This document shows, piece by piece, positions 53,475 to 61,940 of a stretch of 64,000 nucleotides of DNA. The notes under the pieces were generated by a model. The model was given only the letters and a program-made list of their open reading frames with translations, did no database searches and was not told where the DNA came from. Position numbers and translations under genes: made by a program. This DNA is from an uncultured Anaerolineae bacterium (lineage in GTDB: Bacteria; Chloroflexota; Anaerolineae; Promineifilales; Promineifilaceae). The stretch spans positions 1-64,000 of the forward strand of contig CALEAD010000025.1 of assembly GCA_937943625.1 (NCBI GenBank), written 5' to 3'. The first letter of the stretch is position 1. Every line of letters begins with the position of its first letter.

Positions 53475-54338
53475 ATGGCACGAGAAAATAAGAGCGCGAA
53501 AATATTTTTTGTGGAGGATGACCCCGATCTAGCGGAAATGCTCACCGCTTACTTCCAGATGCAGGGGTATCAGGTAGCAAAAGCAGACCTGGGTGAGGAA
53601 GCAGTAAACCTGATTGGCGAATTTATGCCCGATATTGCTGTGCTGGATATTCGTCTGCCAGATATTGATGGCTACGAGGTTTGCCGGCGGTTGCGTAACA
53701 ATCGGCGCACGCAAGAATTGCCCATCATCTTCTTAACAGAAAAGCGGGATCGCACTGATAAGCTGTCTGGTTTGGAACTGGGGGCCGTGGATTATATTAC
53801 CAAGCCGTTTGACATCCAGGAATTGCGTCTGCGCGTGCGTAATGCCCTGAGACGCTCGAATCGCAGCAGTGGCCTGAATCCGGTTACTGGATTGCCTGAG
53901 GGTGAGGTGATGCGTGAGCGTTTAACACAAGCGCTGCAAAAGCCGGATTGGGGTCTGGTGCTGGTGCGCTTGCTGGGGCTGCACAAATTTCGTGACCGCT
54001 ATGGCTTTGTTGCTGCAGATGATGTCTCGCGCGCGGTGGCGCTGATGTTGATCAACGCGACGCAAGAGACAGGTGACGCGGACGATTTTGTGGGTCATCT
54101 GGATGTTTCAGATTATATGCTGGTTACTTCGGCGCGGGAATGTAAGAAGCTGGCGCGCCGTTGTGATATGCGTTTGCAGGCTTCGTTGGCCTATTTTTAT
54201 CCGGCGCTAGACCGCCATTTGGTGAAGGATTTGGACGCAGAAGAACGACTGCAGGTGCGGGTGGCAACTTTGTCGGCGCATGAGCATCAGTTTAATGACC
54301 TGGATAAGTTGTTTGGGGCGTTGCTGAGCGTTGCTTAG
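53475..54338 (+). CDS. Response regulator with degenerate GGDEF domain
   Basis: Two-domain signalling protein, 287 residues. The receiver domain (about 8-122) has the acidic pair ED14-15, phosphoacceptor Asp58 (VLDIRLPDIDG), the Thr in IIFLTEK and Lys110 in DYITKPFD. The C-terminal domain (about 130-287) starts with the GGDEF-type entry NPVTGLPEGEVMRERL, but the catalytic site reads HLDVSDYMLV (208-217) instead of GGDEF. It should therefore not make c-di-GMP. It may act as a binding or dimerisation module. The ATG at 53475 has GGAAGGG upstream, better than the in-frame start at 53445. No histidine kinase is adjacent. Confidence 0.9.
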   Translation: MARENKSAKIFFVEDDPDLAEMLTAYFQMQGYQVAKADLGEEAVNLIGEFMPDIAVLDIRLPDIDGYEVCRRLRNNRRTQELPIIFLTEKRDRTDKLSGLELGAVDYITKPFDIQELRLRVRNALRRSNRSSGLNPVTGLPEGEVMRERLTQALQKPDWGLVLVRLLGLHKFRDRYGFVAADDVSRAVALMLINATQETGDADDFVGHLDVSDYMLVTSARECKKLARRCDMRLQASLAYFYPALDRHLVKDLDAEERLQVRVATLSAHEHQFNDLDKLFGALLSVA

Positions 54339-54357
54339 AGTTCGGTTGGCCTCTTGT

Positions 54358-54531
54358 CAGCAATTCTAAATTTGCAACAATGGGGGCGGGTGGGACGGTG
54401 CGTAAAAGTTCGTAGTGAGCGCTTCAGCGGGCAGCCGACTTTAGTCGGCACTGCGAACGGCAGCAGAGGAGCGGTCGGCCGTTGGCGGCCAATATAGCCT
54501 TTACGAACCATGCCCAAATTGAGAATTGCTG
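54358..54531. repeat. Intergenic MITE/REP-like repeat with 17-bp terminal inverted repeats
   Basis: CAGCAATTCTAAATTTG (54358-54374) and CAAATTGAGAATTGCTG (54515-54531) match in 16 of 17 bases as inverted repeats. Just inside the right end is GAACCATGCC. The 174-bp interior contains a CCGACTTTAGTCGG hairpin and GCGGTCGGCCGTTGGCGG. It defines the outer end type of the family. Confidence 0.85.
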
Positions 54532-54578
54532 TCGTCTTGTGTACGGCATTGGCTTTATTTTACTTTTGTGGTAGAGAT

Positions 54579-54605
54579 CAGGGCTACTTGTAGCCCTGTT
54601 TTTTT
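54579..54605 (+). terminator. Strong Rho-independent terminator
   Basis: CAGGGCTAC (54579-54587) pairs perfectly with GTAGCCCTG (54590-54598) across a 2-nt turn, followed by seven T. It is about 240 nt after the response regulator stop and 75 nt before the fusion gene, so it separates two transcripts or acts as an attenuator for the fusion gene. Confidence 0.85.
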
Positions 54606-54679
54606 GGGGATGAGGCGTACCTATTAAGCCTATTGCAAGGCCCGAAGGGTGGCAAAATCCTTGGGTCTTAGCTATCACG

Positions 54680-57600
54680 ATGATGCGACGTTTACGGCCG
54701 TTTCTCCCCGACCTACTCCTCCTCTTCAGCTTCTTCCTGTTGCCGTTGTTGCTCTACGCGCCGGTGACGCTGGGTGGGCGCACCATGCTGCCTGCCGATA
54801 ACCTCTACCAATGGGAACCCTGGTCGGCGCAGGCAGCAGAATTGGGCGTCGGTCGGCCGCAAAATCCGCTGCTCACTGACCTGGTGATCCAAAACTACGC
54901 CTGGAAGCGCTTTGCCGTAGAAACAGTGCAGGCGCGAGACATTCCCCTGTGGAATCCATACCTGTTTGCGGGAACGCCTTTTTTGGCCACGGGGCAGCAC
55001 TCGATGCTGTATCCGTTTAGCTGGCTTTTCTTGCTGCTGCCCATTCCGGCGGCATATGGCTGGTACGCGCTTAGCCAGGTGTGGCTGGCAGGGGCGCTGA
55101 TGTACCTGTTTGGCCGCGTGCTGCACATGCGGCGCGGCAGCGCCCTGGTGGCCGGGCTGGTGTACCAGGGGAGTGGGTTCTTGCTGGCCAGTACGGCCGT
55201 TTTCCCCATGATTAGCGGCGCGGCCATCTGGCTGCCCCTATTGCTTGCCTGCATCGAGTTAGTGATTCGAGATTGGCGATTGGCGACTGCCACTGCCGAA
55301 TTCACACCCCGCACGCCCCTCTGGGTTGCCATCGGCAGCGTTGCCCTCGGTTTGCAAATCCTGGCCGGGCACATCGAAATCACCTACTACACCCTGCTGA
55401 TGATGGGTTTCTATGCTGCCTTCCGTCTGCTTTCAGCTTTCACCCTTCACCCTTCATTTTTCAAAGTCGCCGGTTGGCTGCTGGGCATGGTGCTGGTAGG
55501 CCTGATGCTTGGCAGCATCCAGTTTGTGCCCTTCCTGGAGGTGGGGCAGGCGAACTTCCGCAGCGGCGAGACGACGCTGGCGCAGGTGCGCAGCTACGCC
55601 TACCCGGTGCGGCATGTGCTGGCCTTTGCCATGCCCAATTTTTATGGCAATCCGGCACAGCAAAGCTACCGCGACGTATTCAGCGGCGAGATCGTTGCCC
55701 TGCCTGGAACCAGCGAATGGGGCATCAAAAATTACGTGGAAGGGGCTGCTTACCTGGGCATTTTGCCCCTCTTCTTGGCCTTCATTGCCCTGCTTTACCG
55801 TGAGCCGAAATCCCAAATCCGAAATCCGAAATCCGAAATCCCAAATCCCAAATCCCAAATCCCAAATCCCAAATCATCAATCCCCAACCGCCGCGCTCAC
55901 ACCGCTTTTTTTGCCGCCATGAGCCTGCTGGCGCTGGCCTTTATCTTTGGCACGCCGCTGTATGCCCTCATTTACTATGGCCTGCCCTTCGCCGACCAGA
56001 TTCGCACGCCCTTCCGCTGGGTGTTCCCGTTGACACTGTTTGTGGCAGTGCTGGCGGGGTTTGGTATGGATGGTTTGGATGGAGCGAGAGCCAGAGCTAG
56101 GGGAAACCATTCGCTCATCGCTAATCTGCAATCGCTATTGATGGGGCTGGCTTTTGGCAGTGGCTTGCTGCTGCTGGCAGGGTTGGCCGTTTCCTGGCTG
56201 GCGTATGGGCGGCTGGAACCGCTGATCGAGCGACTGTTTCGCGGGCTGGCGCTGGCGGACCTGGCTTTCCCGGATGCGCGCGCGTTTTACAGCTTTGTGT
56301 TTTGGCAGGTGCTGGTTTTGGCGCTGCTACTGCTGGTGACTGGGGGCGTGCTGTGGCTGAGTCGCAGCGCGAAGCGGATAGGCGGTGTGCCGGTGTGGGT
56401 GGTGCTGGCAGCAACGGCCGTTTTCGGCGACCTCACCCTGGCCAGCGCGGGCTTTAACGCGGCGGCCGATCCCGCTCTACTCACTTACAAACCGGCGCTG
56501 GTGGAATGGTTGCAACAGCAGCCCGGTCACTGGCGCATCACTACCTTTGCCCCGCACGGCGACAAACCGCTACACGCCAATTCCCCCTGGCTGGCCAATT
56601 TACAGGACGTGCGCGGCTATGATTCGATTATCCCAAAGCAGTTTGTGGCTTACATGACGGCCGTTGAGCCGCAAAACGAGCTGCCCTACAACCGCATTCA
56701 GCCCATTACCAACTGGGAATCACTTAACTCCCCGCTGCTGGACGTGCTAAACGTCAAATACATCGTCACCGCAGAAACCATTGACCTGCCCAAGCTGCGC
56801 CTGGCCTGGGAAGGGGACAACCTGCGCGTGTATGAAAATCTGGCAGTAGCCCCACGCGCCTACACGCTGCCGCTAGCGACGGCGGTTACGGTAGATAACG
56901 CGCTGGTGGCGTTGGCGGAATATGACCCGCGGCGATATGTGGTGATGCAGGTGGAGGATTGCGTTGTGTGCACAGAGCAGGGTATTGCTGGATTTGATAT
57001 GCCCGTGGCGGGTGGCTATGGAGGGGCGGAAATAGTCGCGTACAGCAACCGAGAAGTCCTGGTAGAAACGGCCGTTTCTGCTTCGAGTTGGCTTATTCTC
57101 AACGACAGCTACTTTCCGGGGTGGAAGGCATACGTCCGCCCCCAGGGCGGCACAGAGCAAGATGAAACGGAGGTCGCCATGAGCCGCGTCAATGGCAACT
57201 TTCGCGGCGTGTTGTTGAATGAGGGGGCGTGGCAGGTGCGCTTCCGCTACAGCCCGGCCAGCTTCCAGCTAGGGGCGCTGCTCAGCGCCATGGGGCTGAT
57301 TGTGCTCGCTTTCGGTGGCGGCATCTGGGGCTGGCGCGCCATTGTCAGGCCAAATGCGCCCTTAACGACCACGCGCAGCATTGCCAAAAACAGCGCCGCG
57401 CCGATGCTGCTGAACCTCTTTAACAAGGGCATAGATTTTGTCTTTGCCATGTTTTACCTGCGCGTGCTGGGGCCGGCGGATGCAGGCAGTTTTGCTACGG
57501 CCGTTGCCGCCGCCGGCATCTTCGACATTCTGGCCAACTTTGGCCTGGACCTGCTGCTCATCCGCGAGGTGGCCAAAGATCGCGGGCGGGCCAGCAGCTT

Positions 57601-58852
57601 TTTGCTCAACAGCACCATCCTGCGTCTGGGCGCGGCGTTGGTGGCCAGCCTGCCCATGATTGGGCTGGTGGCCAGCACCAATCTTTTCAGCAATCCGTTC
57701 AGCGCCGCCGAGGTGTGGGCAATTGGCCTGATTATGCTGGGCATGGTCTTTTCCGGCATGTCCAAGGGGGTGACCGGGCTGTTTTACGTCTATGAAAAGG
57801 CGGAAGTGCCCGCCGCCATGACTACTGCCACCACCATCCTGAAGGTAGGTTTCGGCGTGACAGCATTGCTGCTGGGGTATAGCTTCGTGGGGCTGGCGGC
57901 CGTTTCCATTCTCACCAACCTGATCACCCTGGCGGCGCTGGCGCTGCTGGCAGCGCGCAGCTTTACCCTGGGCGGCCCGTGGCGCGTAGATTGGCCCCTG
58001 CAGGGGCAAATGGTGCGCCTCGGCTTCCCGCTGATGCTTATTCACCTGCTGCAAACGGTGTTTATTTCCGTGGACGTGTACCTGCTGCGGCTGATGCTGC
58101 CCAACGGGGAAGAGGTCGTCGGCTGGTACAGCAGCGCCTACAAATGGTTTAACGCGCTGCAAATTGTGCCCTCCTTCTTTACCCTGGCGCTTTTCCCCAT
58201 CATTTCGCGCGAAATAGAGCGGTCAATTGAAGCGGCGCGGCGCATGTACCAGATGGCGCTGAAGGTGATGCTGTTGCTGGCGTTGCCCATTGCTGCCTTT
58301 GCCACGTTTCTGGCGTACCCGATGGTGCAGCTTTTGGGCGGCGCGGAGTTTTTGCCGCATGGGGCCATTGCCCTGCAAGTTGTGATCTGGTCTATTCCCA
58401 TTGGCTGGCTGAACAGCGTGACCAATTACGTGCTGATTGCCCTGGGTCTGGAGCGGATGCAGCCGCGCGCCTTTGCCCTGGCAGTGGGCTTTAACATTGG
58501 CGCCAATCTGCTCTTTATTCCGCGCTATGGCTACGTGGCGGCAGGCGTGACGACGATCCTCTCGGAGATGGTGCTGATGGGCTTGTTTGCCTACTACCTG
58601 CGGCAGCGAATGCCGAGGGTGGATTGGTGGGGATTGGGAAAACGGCCGTTGCTCCTTACGCTCATCATGATAGGGCTGATGTGGGCGGCTTTTCAGGTGC
58701 ACGTGCTGCTGGCAACGGCCGTTGGCCTGGTTACCTATCCCCTGGGGCTGTGGGCGCTGCGCATCATTGGCCCGGATGAGCTACAGGTGCTGCGCGCGAT
58801 TTTGCCAACGGCCGTTGTCCGGCGATTGCCATTCCTGAAGCACGAAAATTAA
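54680..58852 (+). CDS. YfhO-like membrane protein fused to a polysaccharide flippase
   Basis: Giant integral membrane protein, 1390 residues. Residues 1 to about 890 are a YfhO-type GT-C-fold protein. PDLLLLFSFFLLPLLLYAPV begins the first helix, then PLWNPYLFAGTPFLATGQHS, a dozen or more helices and a soluble beta domain around 620-860 (DSYFPGWKAYVRP). From about residue 895 (RSIAKNSAAPMLLNLFNKGI) a second module of 12-14 helices resembles Wzx/MurJ-type oligosaccharide flippases. A single open frame spans both. YfhO proteins of Gram-positives are thought to glycosylate teichoic acids, so a coupled sugar transfer and flipping role is an inference. A simple-repeat insertion lies in a loop near residues 375-402. 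Start choice between two adjacent ATGs is uncertain. Confidence 0.85.
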   Translation: MMRRLRPFLPDLLLLFSFFLLPLLLYAPVTLGGRTMLPADNLYQWEPWSAQAAELGVGRPQNPLLTDLVIQNYAWKRFAVETVQARDIPLWNPYLFAGTPFLATGQHSMLYPFSWLFLLLPIPAAYGWYALSQVWLAGALMYLFGRVLHMRRGSALVAGLVYQGSGFLLASTAVFPMISGAAIWLPLLLACIELVIRDWRLATATAEFTPRTPLWVAIGSVALGLQILAGHIEITYYTLLMMGFYAAFRLLSAFTLHPSFFKVAGWLLGMVLVGLMLGSIQFVPFLEVGQANFRSGETTLAQVRSYAYPVRHVLAFAMPNFYGNPAQQSYRDVFSGEIVALPGTSEWGIKNYVEGAAYLGILPLFLAFIALLYREPKSQIRNPKSEIPNPKSQIPNPKSSIPNRRAHTAFFAAMSLLALAFIFGTPLYALIYYGLPFADQIRTPFRWVFPLTLFVAVLAGFGMDGLDGARARARGNHSLIANLQSLLMGLAFGSGLLLLAGLAVSWLAYGRLEPLIERLFRGLALADLAFPDARAFYSFVFWQVLVLALLLLVTGGVLWLSRSAKRIGGVPVWVVLAATAVFGDLTLASAGFNAAADPALLTYKPALVEWLQQQPGHWRITTFAPHGDKPLHANSPWLANLQDVRGYDSIIPKQFVAYMTAVEPQNELPYNRIQPITNWESLNSPLLDVLNVKYIVTAETIDLPKLRLAWEGDNLRVYENLAVAPRAYTLPLATAVTVDNALVALAEYDPRRYVVMQVEDCVVCTEQGIAGFDMPVAGGYGGAEIVAYSNREVLVETAVSASSWLILNDSYFPGWKAYVRPQGGTEQDETEVAMSRVNGNFRGVLLNEGAWQVRFRYSPASFQLGALLSAMGLIVLAFGGGIWGWRAIVRPNAPLTTTRSIAKNSAAPMLLNLFNKGIDFVFAMFYLRVLGPADAGSFATAVAAAGIFDILANFGLDLLLIREVAKDRGRASSFLLNSTILRLGAALVASLPMIGLVASTNLFSNPFSAAEVWAIGLIMLGMVFSGMSKGVTGLFYVYEKAEVPAAMTTATTILKVGFGVTALLLGYSFVGLAAVSILTNLITLAALALLAARSFTLGGPWRVDWPLQGQMVRLGFPLMLIHLLQTVFISVDVYLLRLMLPNGEEVVGWYSSAYKWFNALQIVPSFFTLALFPIISREIERSIEAARRMYQMALKVMLLLALPIAAFATFLAYPMVQLLGGAEFLPHGAIALQVVIWSIPIGWLNSVTNYVLIALGLERMQPRAFALAVGFNIGANLLFIPRYGYVAAGVTTILSEMVLMGLFAYYLRQRMPRVDWWGLGKRPLLLTLIMIGLMWAAFQVHVLLATAVGLVTYPLGLWALRIIGPDELQVLRAILPTAVVRRLPFLKHEN
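55802..55878 (+). repeat. In-frame AAATCCC/AAATCCG tandem repeat inside the fusion gene
   Basis: About ten head-to-tail units of 7-8 bp (AAATCCC or AAATCCG) run without breaking the frame, encoding a Pro-Lys-Ser-Gln/Glu-Ile-x-Asn-rich loop between two membrane helices. Such arrays tend to vary in copy number. Confidence 0.85.
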
Positions 58853-58961
58853 GCAGCTGGCACAGCGAAGATTAGAGACTGGAGATTGGAAATTGCACCA
58901 GGGCCAATCTTTAATTCCCCAGCCCCTGCCAGTTATTCCAGCCATGTTATGCAATTAAGTA

Positions 58962-58990
58962 TTTACGCCTGGAATACTATATGTTATACT
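58962..58990 (+). promoter_or_regulatory. Promoter of the mazEF-type pair
   Basis: -35 TTTACG (58962-58967), 17-nt spacer and -10 TATACT (58985-58990). A direct repeat GTTATACT occurs at the -10 box and again 11 bp downstream, which could be a site for autoregulation by the antitoxin. Confidence 0.55.
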
Positions 58991-59026
58991 AGCGTTATAC
59001 TCACTGGCAACCATAAAGGTGAAATG

Positions 59027-59287
59027 ATGGCAACTGTAAAAACGGCAATTTCCTTAGAAAAACCGCTGTTGGAACAAGTAGACGAAGCCGCACAAGAGAT
59101 GGGCATTCCCCGCAGCCGCCTGTTCGTGTTGGCCGTCGAAGCCTTTCTGCAACGACGGGAGAATGAACGATTACTGGCCACATTAAATGAATTATACGCA
59201 GAAAATCCTCTGACCGAGGAAGAACGGACAAGGCTTGAAGCCATGCGCTATCTCTATGCTGTCAACCTGGAGAATGAGGAATGGTGA
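59027..59287 (+). CDS. Ribbon-helix-helix antitoxin (MazE-like)
   Basis: DNA-binding antitoxin, 86 residues. The N-terminal ribbon-helix-helix (TVKTAISLEKPLLEQVDEAA, then IPRSRLFVLAVEAFLQRR) binds the operator. The C-terminal half, from about 50, is the flexible toxin-neutralising tail with acidic residues. The second of two adjacent ATGs (59027) has the better spacing to AAAGG. The first (59024) is also possible. It overlaps the toxin gene by 7 nt (ATGGTGA), the usual sign of translational coupling. Confidence 0.88.
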   Translation: MATVKTAISLEKPLLEQVDEAAQEMGIPRSRLFVLAVEAFLQRRENERLLATLNELYAENPLTEEERTRLEAMRYLYAVNLENEEW

Positions 59288-59637
59288 TCAATCAAGGGGA
59301 TTTGTTCTGGATAAATTTACCTGACCCGCTTGGTTCTACTCCCGGTTTTCGCCAGCCTCACGTGGTGGTGCAAAACAATGTTTTCAATCACAGCCAGATA
59401 AATACGACAGTGGTCTGTGCCATCACCACAAACCTGCAGCGGGCAAACTCTCCAGGAAATGTGCGCTTGTTAAAGGGTGAAGGAAACCTACCAAAGGCAA
59501 GCGTCGTTAACATAACGCAACTAGTAACAGTGGACAAGCAATTCTTAGTGGAAAAGATTGGCACGCTGTCGAAAGAGCGCATTTCACAAATAGTTGAAGG
59601 TCTGCAATTGTTAATTGAACCCCGTGACCTGGTGTAA
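59281..59637 (+). CDS. MazF/PemK-type endoribonuclease toxin
   Basis: Ribosome-independent mRNA interferase of the MazF/PemK fold, 118 residues. It has the family start INQGDLFWINLPDPLGSTPG, then RQPHVVVQNN, VVCAITTNL and NVRLLKGEGNLPKASVVNIT. The C-terminal helix is LSKERISQIVEGLQLLIE. The conserved Arg of the active site is in GFRQPHVVV. The cut site is unknown. The pair may stabilise this part of the chromosome. Confidence 0.93.
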   Translation: MVINQGDLFWINLPDPLGSTPGFRQPHVVVQNNVFNHSQINTTVVCAITTNLQRANSPGNVRLLKGEGNLPKASVVNITQLVTVDKQFLVEKIGTLSKERISQIVEGLQLLIEPRDLV

Positions 59638-59650
59638 ATAGTCTGTCCTG

Positions 59651-59714
59651 AAAATGGAGCGCGGCCAGCCTGTCCGCACATGGCCGGCAGAAATGCCTGC
59701 TCTCCATTTTATTC
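59651..59714 (+). terminator. Long hairpin terminator after the toxin gene
   Basis: AAAATGGAG (59651-59659) pairs with CTCCATTTT (59702-59710) and the inner part GGCCA/TGGCC extends the fold. A T-rich tail follows. It lies 14 nt after the mazF stop. Confidence 0.6.
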
Positions 59715-59822
59715 CTCGTGGCGCGGCTTTGCTGCATGATAAGCTCTTATGGGAAAACGATAACATGAGTGTCGTGGCTGGTTTCTAGCGAAGTAAGGTT
59801 GTTCCTCTTCTACCGCCCTTTC

Positions 59823-61793
59823 ATGCACCGCTTAATCCTTCTTCTCATCTTGCTCATTGGCGCGGCGCTGCGCCTGATTGGCCTGAACAACTTTTCTCCC
59901 CCTGGCATCACCCACGATGAGGTGGCCCACTGGCTGATTAATCGCGACATTCTCGCCGGGCAGCACGCCATCTACTTCACCGAGGCCTACGGGCACGAGG
60001 CGGGCTACCATTACCTGCAAACCGGTTTCATGCTGCTGCTGGGTGACAACGCCCTGGCGCTGCGCCTGCCCTCTGCCTTTTTGGGGCTGTTGCTGGTGGC
60101 CGTCACCTATGCGCTTACGCGCCGCCTGTTTGGCGGAAACGTGGGCATCATTGCGGCAGGGGCAACGGCCGTTCTCCTCTGGCCCGTTTTCTTCAGCCGC
60201 CTGGCCCTGCGCGCCATCAGCCTGCCTGTGCTGTCTGGGCTGTCGGCCCTCCTTTGGTGGCAGGCATGGGATAGCGGTGGCCTGCACTCTCAGGGTGCAG
60301 GGGCGCGGCGACCTTGGCTTGCATGGAGCACAGGCGCATTCTCACTCCTGCACCCCTGTGCCCCTGTACGCCTGCGCTTCCTGGCTTCCGGTCTCCTTGC
60401 CGGCCTCAGCCTGCACACCTACATGGCGGCGCGGGCAGTGCCCATTTTCTACGGTGCGTGGTTGGTATACCTGGCGCTGTGTCAGCGGCAGGCGCTGCGC
60501 GCGCGCTGGCGCGGCGTAGCCCTCTTTTGGTTGGCCTATGCGCTGGTGGCCGCGCCACTGGTCTGGTATTTGTTGACCAACCCTGGGGCCGAATACCGCG
60601 TTGGCGAGGTGGATGCGCCGCTGCGTGCGCTGCTGGCAGGCAATATGCGCCCGGTTTTGGACAATAGCTGGGCAATTGTGCGCGGTTTTATCTGCCAGGG
60701 CGATCCGCTGTGGCGGCAAAATGTGGCCGGGCGGCCGGTGTTCGATCCATTGCTGGGGGTGTTGTTTTATGGTGGGTTAGTGTTCATGCTATGGCGCTGG
60801 CGCACCCCCATATATGGCTTTGTCCTGTTCTGGTTGGCCACATCTACCATACCCAGTTTGGTGACGATTGATGCCCCCAGCACCATTCGCATGATTAATA
60901 TGCTGCCTTTGCTGGGTGTGCCCATTGGCATCATTTTTGTCTACTTTATGCACAAATTGCGCACGTTTTCCCCAAAAGAGCGGCAGTTATCCACAGGGTT
61001 GGTCTATGGGTGGCTGATTTTGTGGGGTGGGGGGCATATCTGGGGGACGGCCGTTTCCATCTTTCACACGTGGCCCAATAACGCAGAAGTGCAGTTTGTC
61101 TGGCAGGCGGCCTTTACAGATATGGGGGTATACCTGGACGCCAATCCGGGGCTGGCAGGCGCGGCCATTGGCGGTTGGTCACCAGACACGATGGATGCGC
61201 CGACGATGGCGCTGCTGCTGCGGCGTCAGGACGCGCGCCTGAGCTACTTTAGCCCGCAAGAGGGCACGCTGCTGCTGCCTACCCATGGCCCCATCTTGCG
61301 CCCCACTATTTTGCTGTTAGACGCGCACTGGGAAGCGCAACTGGCGGCATGGGGGGCGCAGGTGAAAGATCACGGCCGTTTCACCCAATACACCCTCGCT
61401 CAAATACCTTCCCTTGCTGCACAACATGGCCGGTCTGCCACTTTTGGCGGGGAGCTGCGCTTTTTGGGTGCGGATTGGCTGCCCGATGGCATGGTGACGT
61501 TTTGGCAGGTAACGGCCGTACCGGGAAACGGCCGTCGTCTTTTTTTACATTGGCTGGATGAAGCGGGCAACATCATAGCGGAAGAATATCGCTGGGATAC
61601 GGCCGATCCGCAGGGATTGTGGCAGCCCCATTGGCAACAGGGCGACCTGATTTTGCAGCGCCACAGCCTGGGTGCGCCGGATGCAGTGCAGGCGCGCATC
61701 GGCATTTTTGACCCCTATACCTGCACCCCCGGCCCTTGCCAAAACTTACGCACCCAAAGTGGGGCGGAGTTTGTGCTGCTGCAACGGCCGTAA
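59823..61793 (+). CDS. GT-C family glycosyltransferase (ArnT/GT39-like)
   Basis: Membrane glycosyltransferase, 656 residues, using a polyprenyl-phosphate sugar donor. It starts with a membrane helix (HRLILLLILLIGAALRLIGL) and shows the GT-C catalytic Asp-Glu pair in PPGITHDEVAHWLI near 30-43. Ten or more membrane helices follow. The C-terminal 220 residues are soluble and extracytoplasmic. A Pro/Ala/Arg-rich stretch near residues 150-185 is an in-frame insertion of low-complexity DNA. An upstream in-frame GTG at 59769 would add 18 residues. Neither start has a good ribosome binding site. The acceptor is unknown. The YfhO-flippase fusion nearby suggests a shared glycan pathway. Confidence 0.85.
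   Translation: MHRLILLLILLIGAALRLIGLNNFSPPGITHDEVAHWLINRDILAGQHAIYFTEAYGHEAGYHYLQTGFMLLLGDNALALRLPSAFLGLLLVAVTYALTRRLFGGNVGIIAAGATAVLLWPVFFSRLALRAISLPVLSGLSALLWWQAWDSGGLHSQGAGARRPWLAWSTGAFSLLHPCAPVRLRFLASGLLAGLSLHTYMAARAVPIFYGAWLVYLALCQRQALRARWRGVALFWLAYALVAAPLVWYLLTNPGAEYRVGEVDAPLRALLAGNMRPVLDNSWAIVRGFICQGDPLWRQNVAGRPVFDPLLGVLFYGGLVFMLWRWRTPIYGFVLFWLATSTIPSLVTIDAPSTIRMINMLPLLGVPIGIIFVYFMHKLRTFSPKERQLSTGLVYGWLILWGGGHIWGTAVSIFHTWPNNAEVQFVWQAAFTDMGVYLDANPGLAGAAIGGWSPDTMDAPTMALLLRRQDARLSYFSPQEGTLLLPTHGPILRPTILLLDAHWEAQLAAWGAQVKDHGRFTQYTLAQIPSLAAQHGRSATFGGELRFLGADWLPDGMVTFWQVTAVPGNGRRLFLHWLDEAGNIIAEEYRWDTADPQGLWQPHWQQGDLILQRHSLGAPDAVQARIGIFDPYTCTPGPCQNLRTQSGAEFVLLQRP
60271..60375 (+). repeat. In-frame low-complexity insertion in the glycosyltransferase gene
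   Basis: Imperfect inverted CTGCACTCTCAGGGTGCAGG and CTCACTCCTGCACCCCTG words interrupt a membrane region without breaking the frame. They encode an Ala/Arg/Pro-rich loop that looks unlike the rest of the protein. Confidence 0.55.
61511..61535. repeat. Example of paired AACGGCCGT palindromes
   Basis: AACGGCCGT occurs at 61511-61519 and again at 61527-61535. It is one of the densest spots of the octamer ACGGCCGT, which recurs about 80 times in the window. Confidence 0.85.
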
Positions 61794-61868
61794 GGCGGTA
61801 AGGGGCACAATGACACAGGGCACAAAGCGCCCAAAACAACCATCGTACACTGGCACAAATTTTCGTCA

Positions 61869-61898
61869 TTGACAACTCTTGCTGGCGTAAGGTACAAT
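61869..61898 (+). promoter_or_regulatory. Strong promoter of the small unit at 61.9 kb
   Basis: -35 TTGACA (61869-61874), 18-nt spacer and -10 TACAAT (61893-61898). It lies 75 nt after the glycosyltransferase stop. Confidence 0.8.
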
Positions 61899-61940
61899 GC
61901 CACCTGCTTTAGGCAAAAGTCTAATTTTTAGGAGATGCAA

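Noticed and set aside
55802-55878. Possible CRISPR array or mobile element in the YfhO-flippase gene
   Set aside because: Units are only 7-8 bp and have no spacers. It is a simple tandem repeat within an open frame.
57362-58162. Minus-strand frame of 266 codons opposite the flippase module
   Set aside because: Antisense shadow. Gln/His/Gly-rich with no domain signs, while the plus-strand frame has clear membrane helices.
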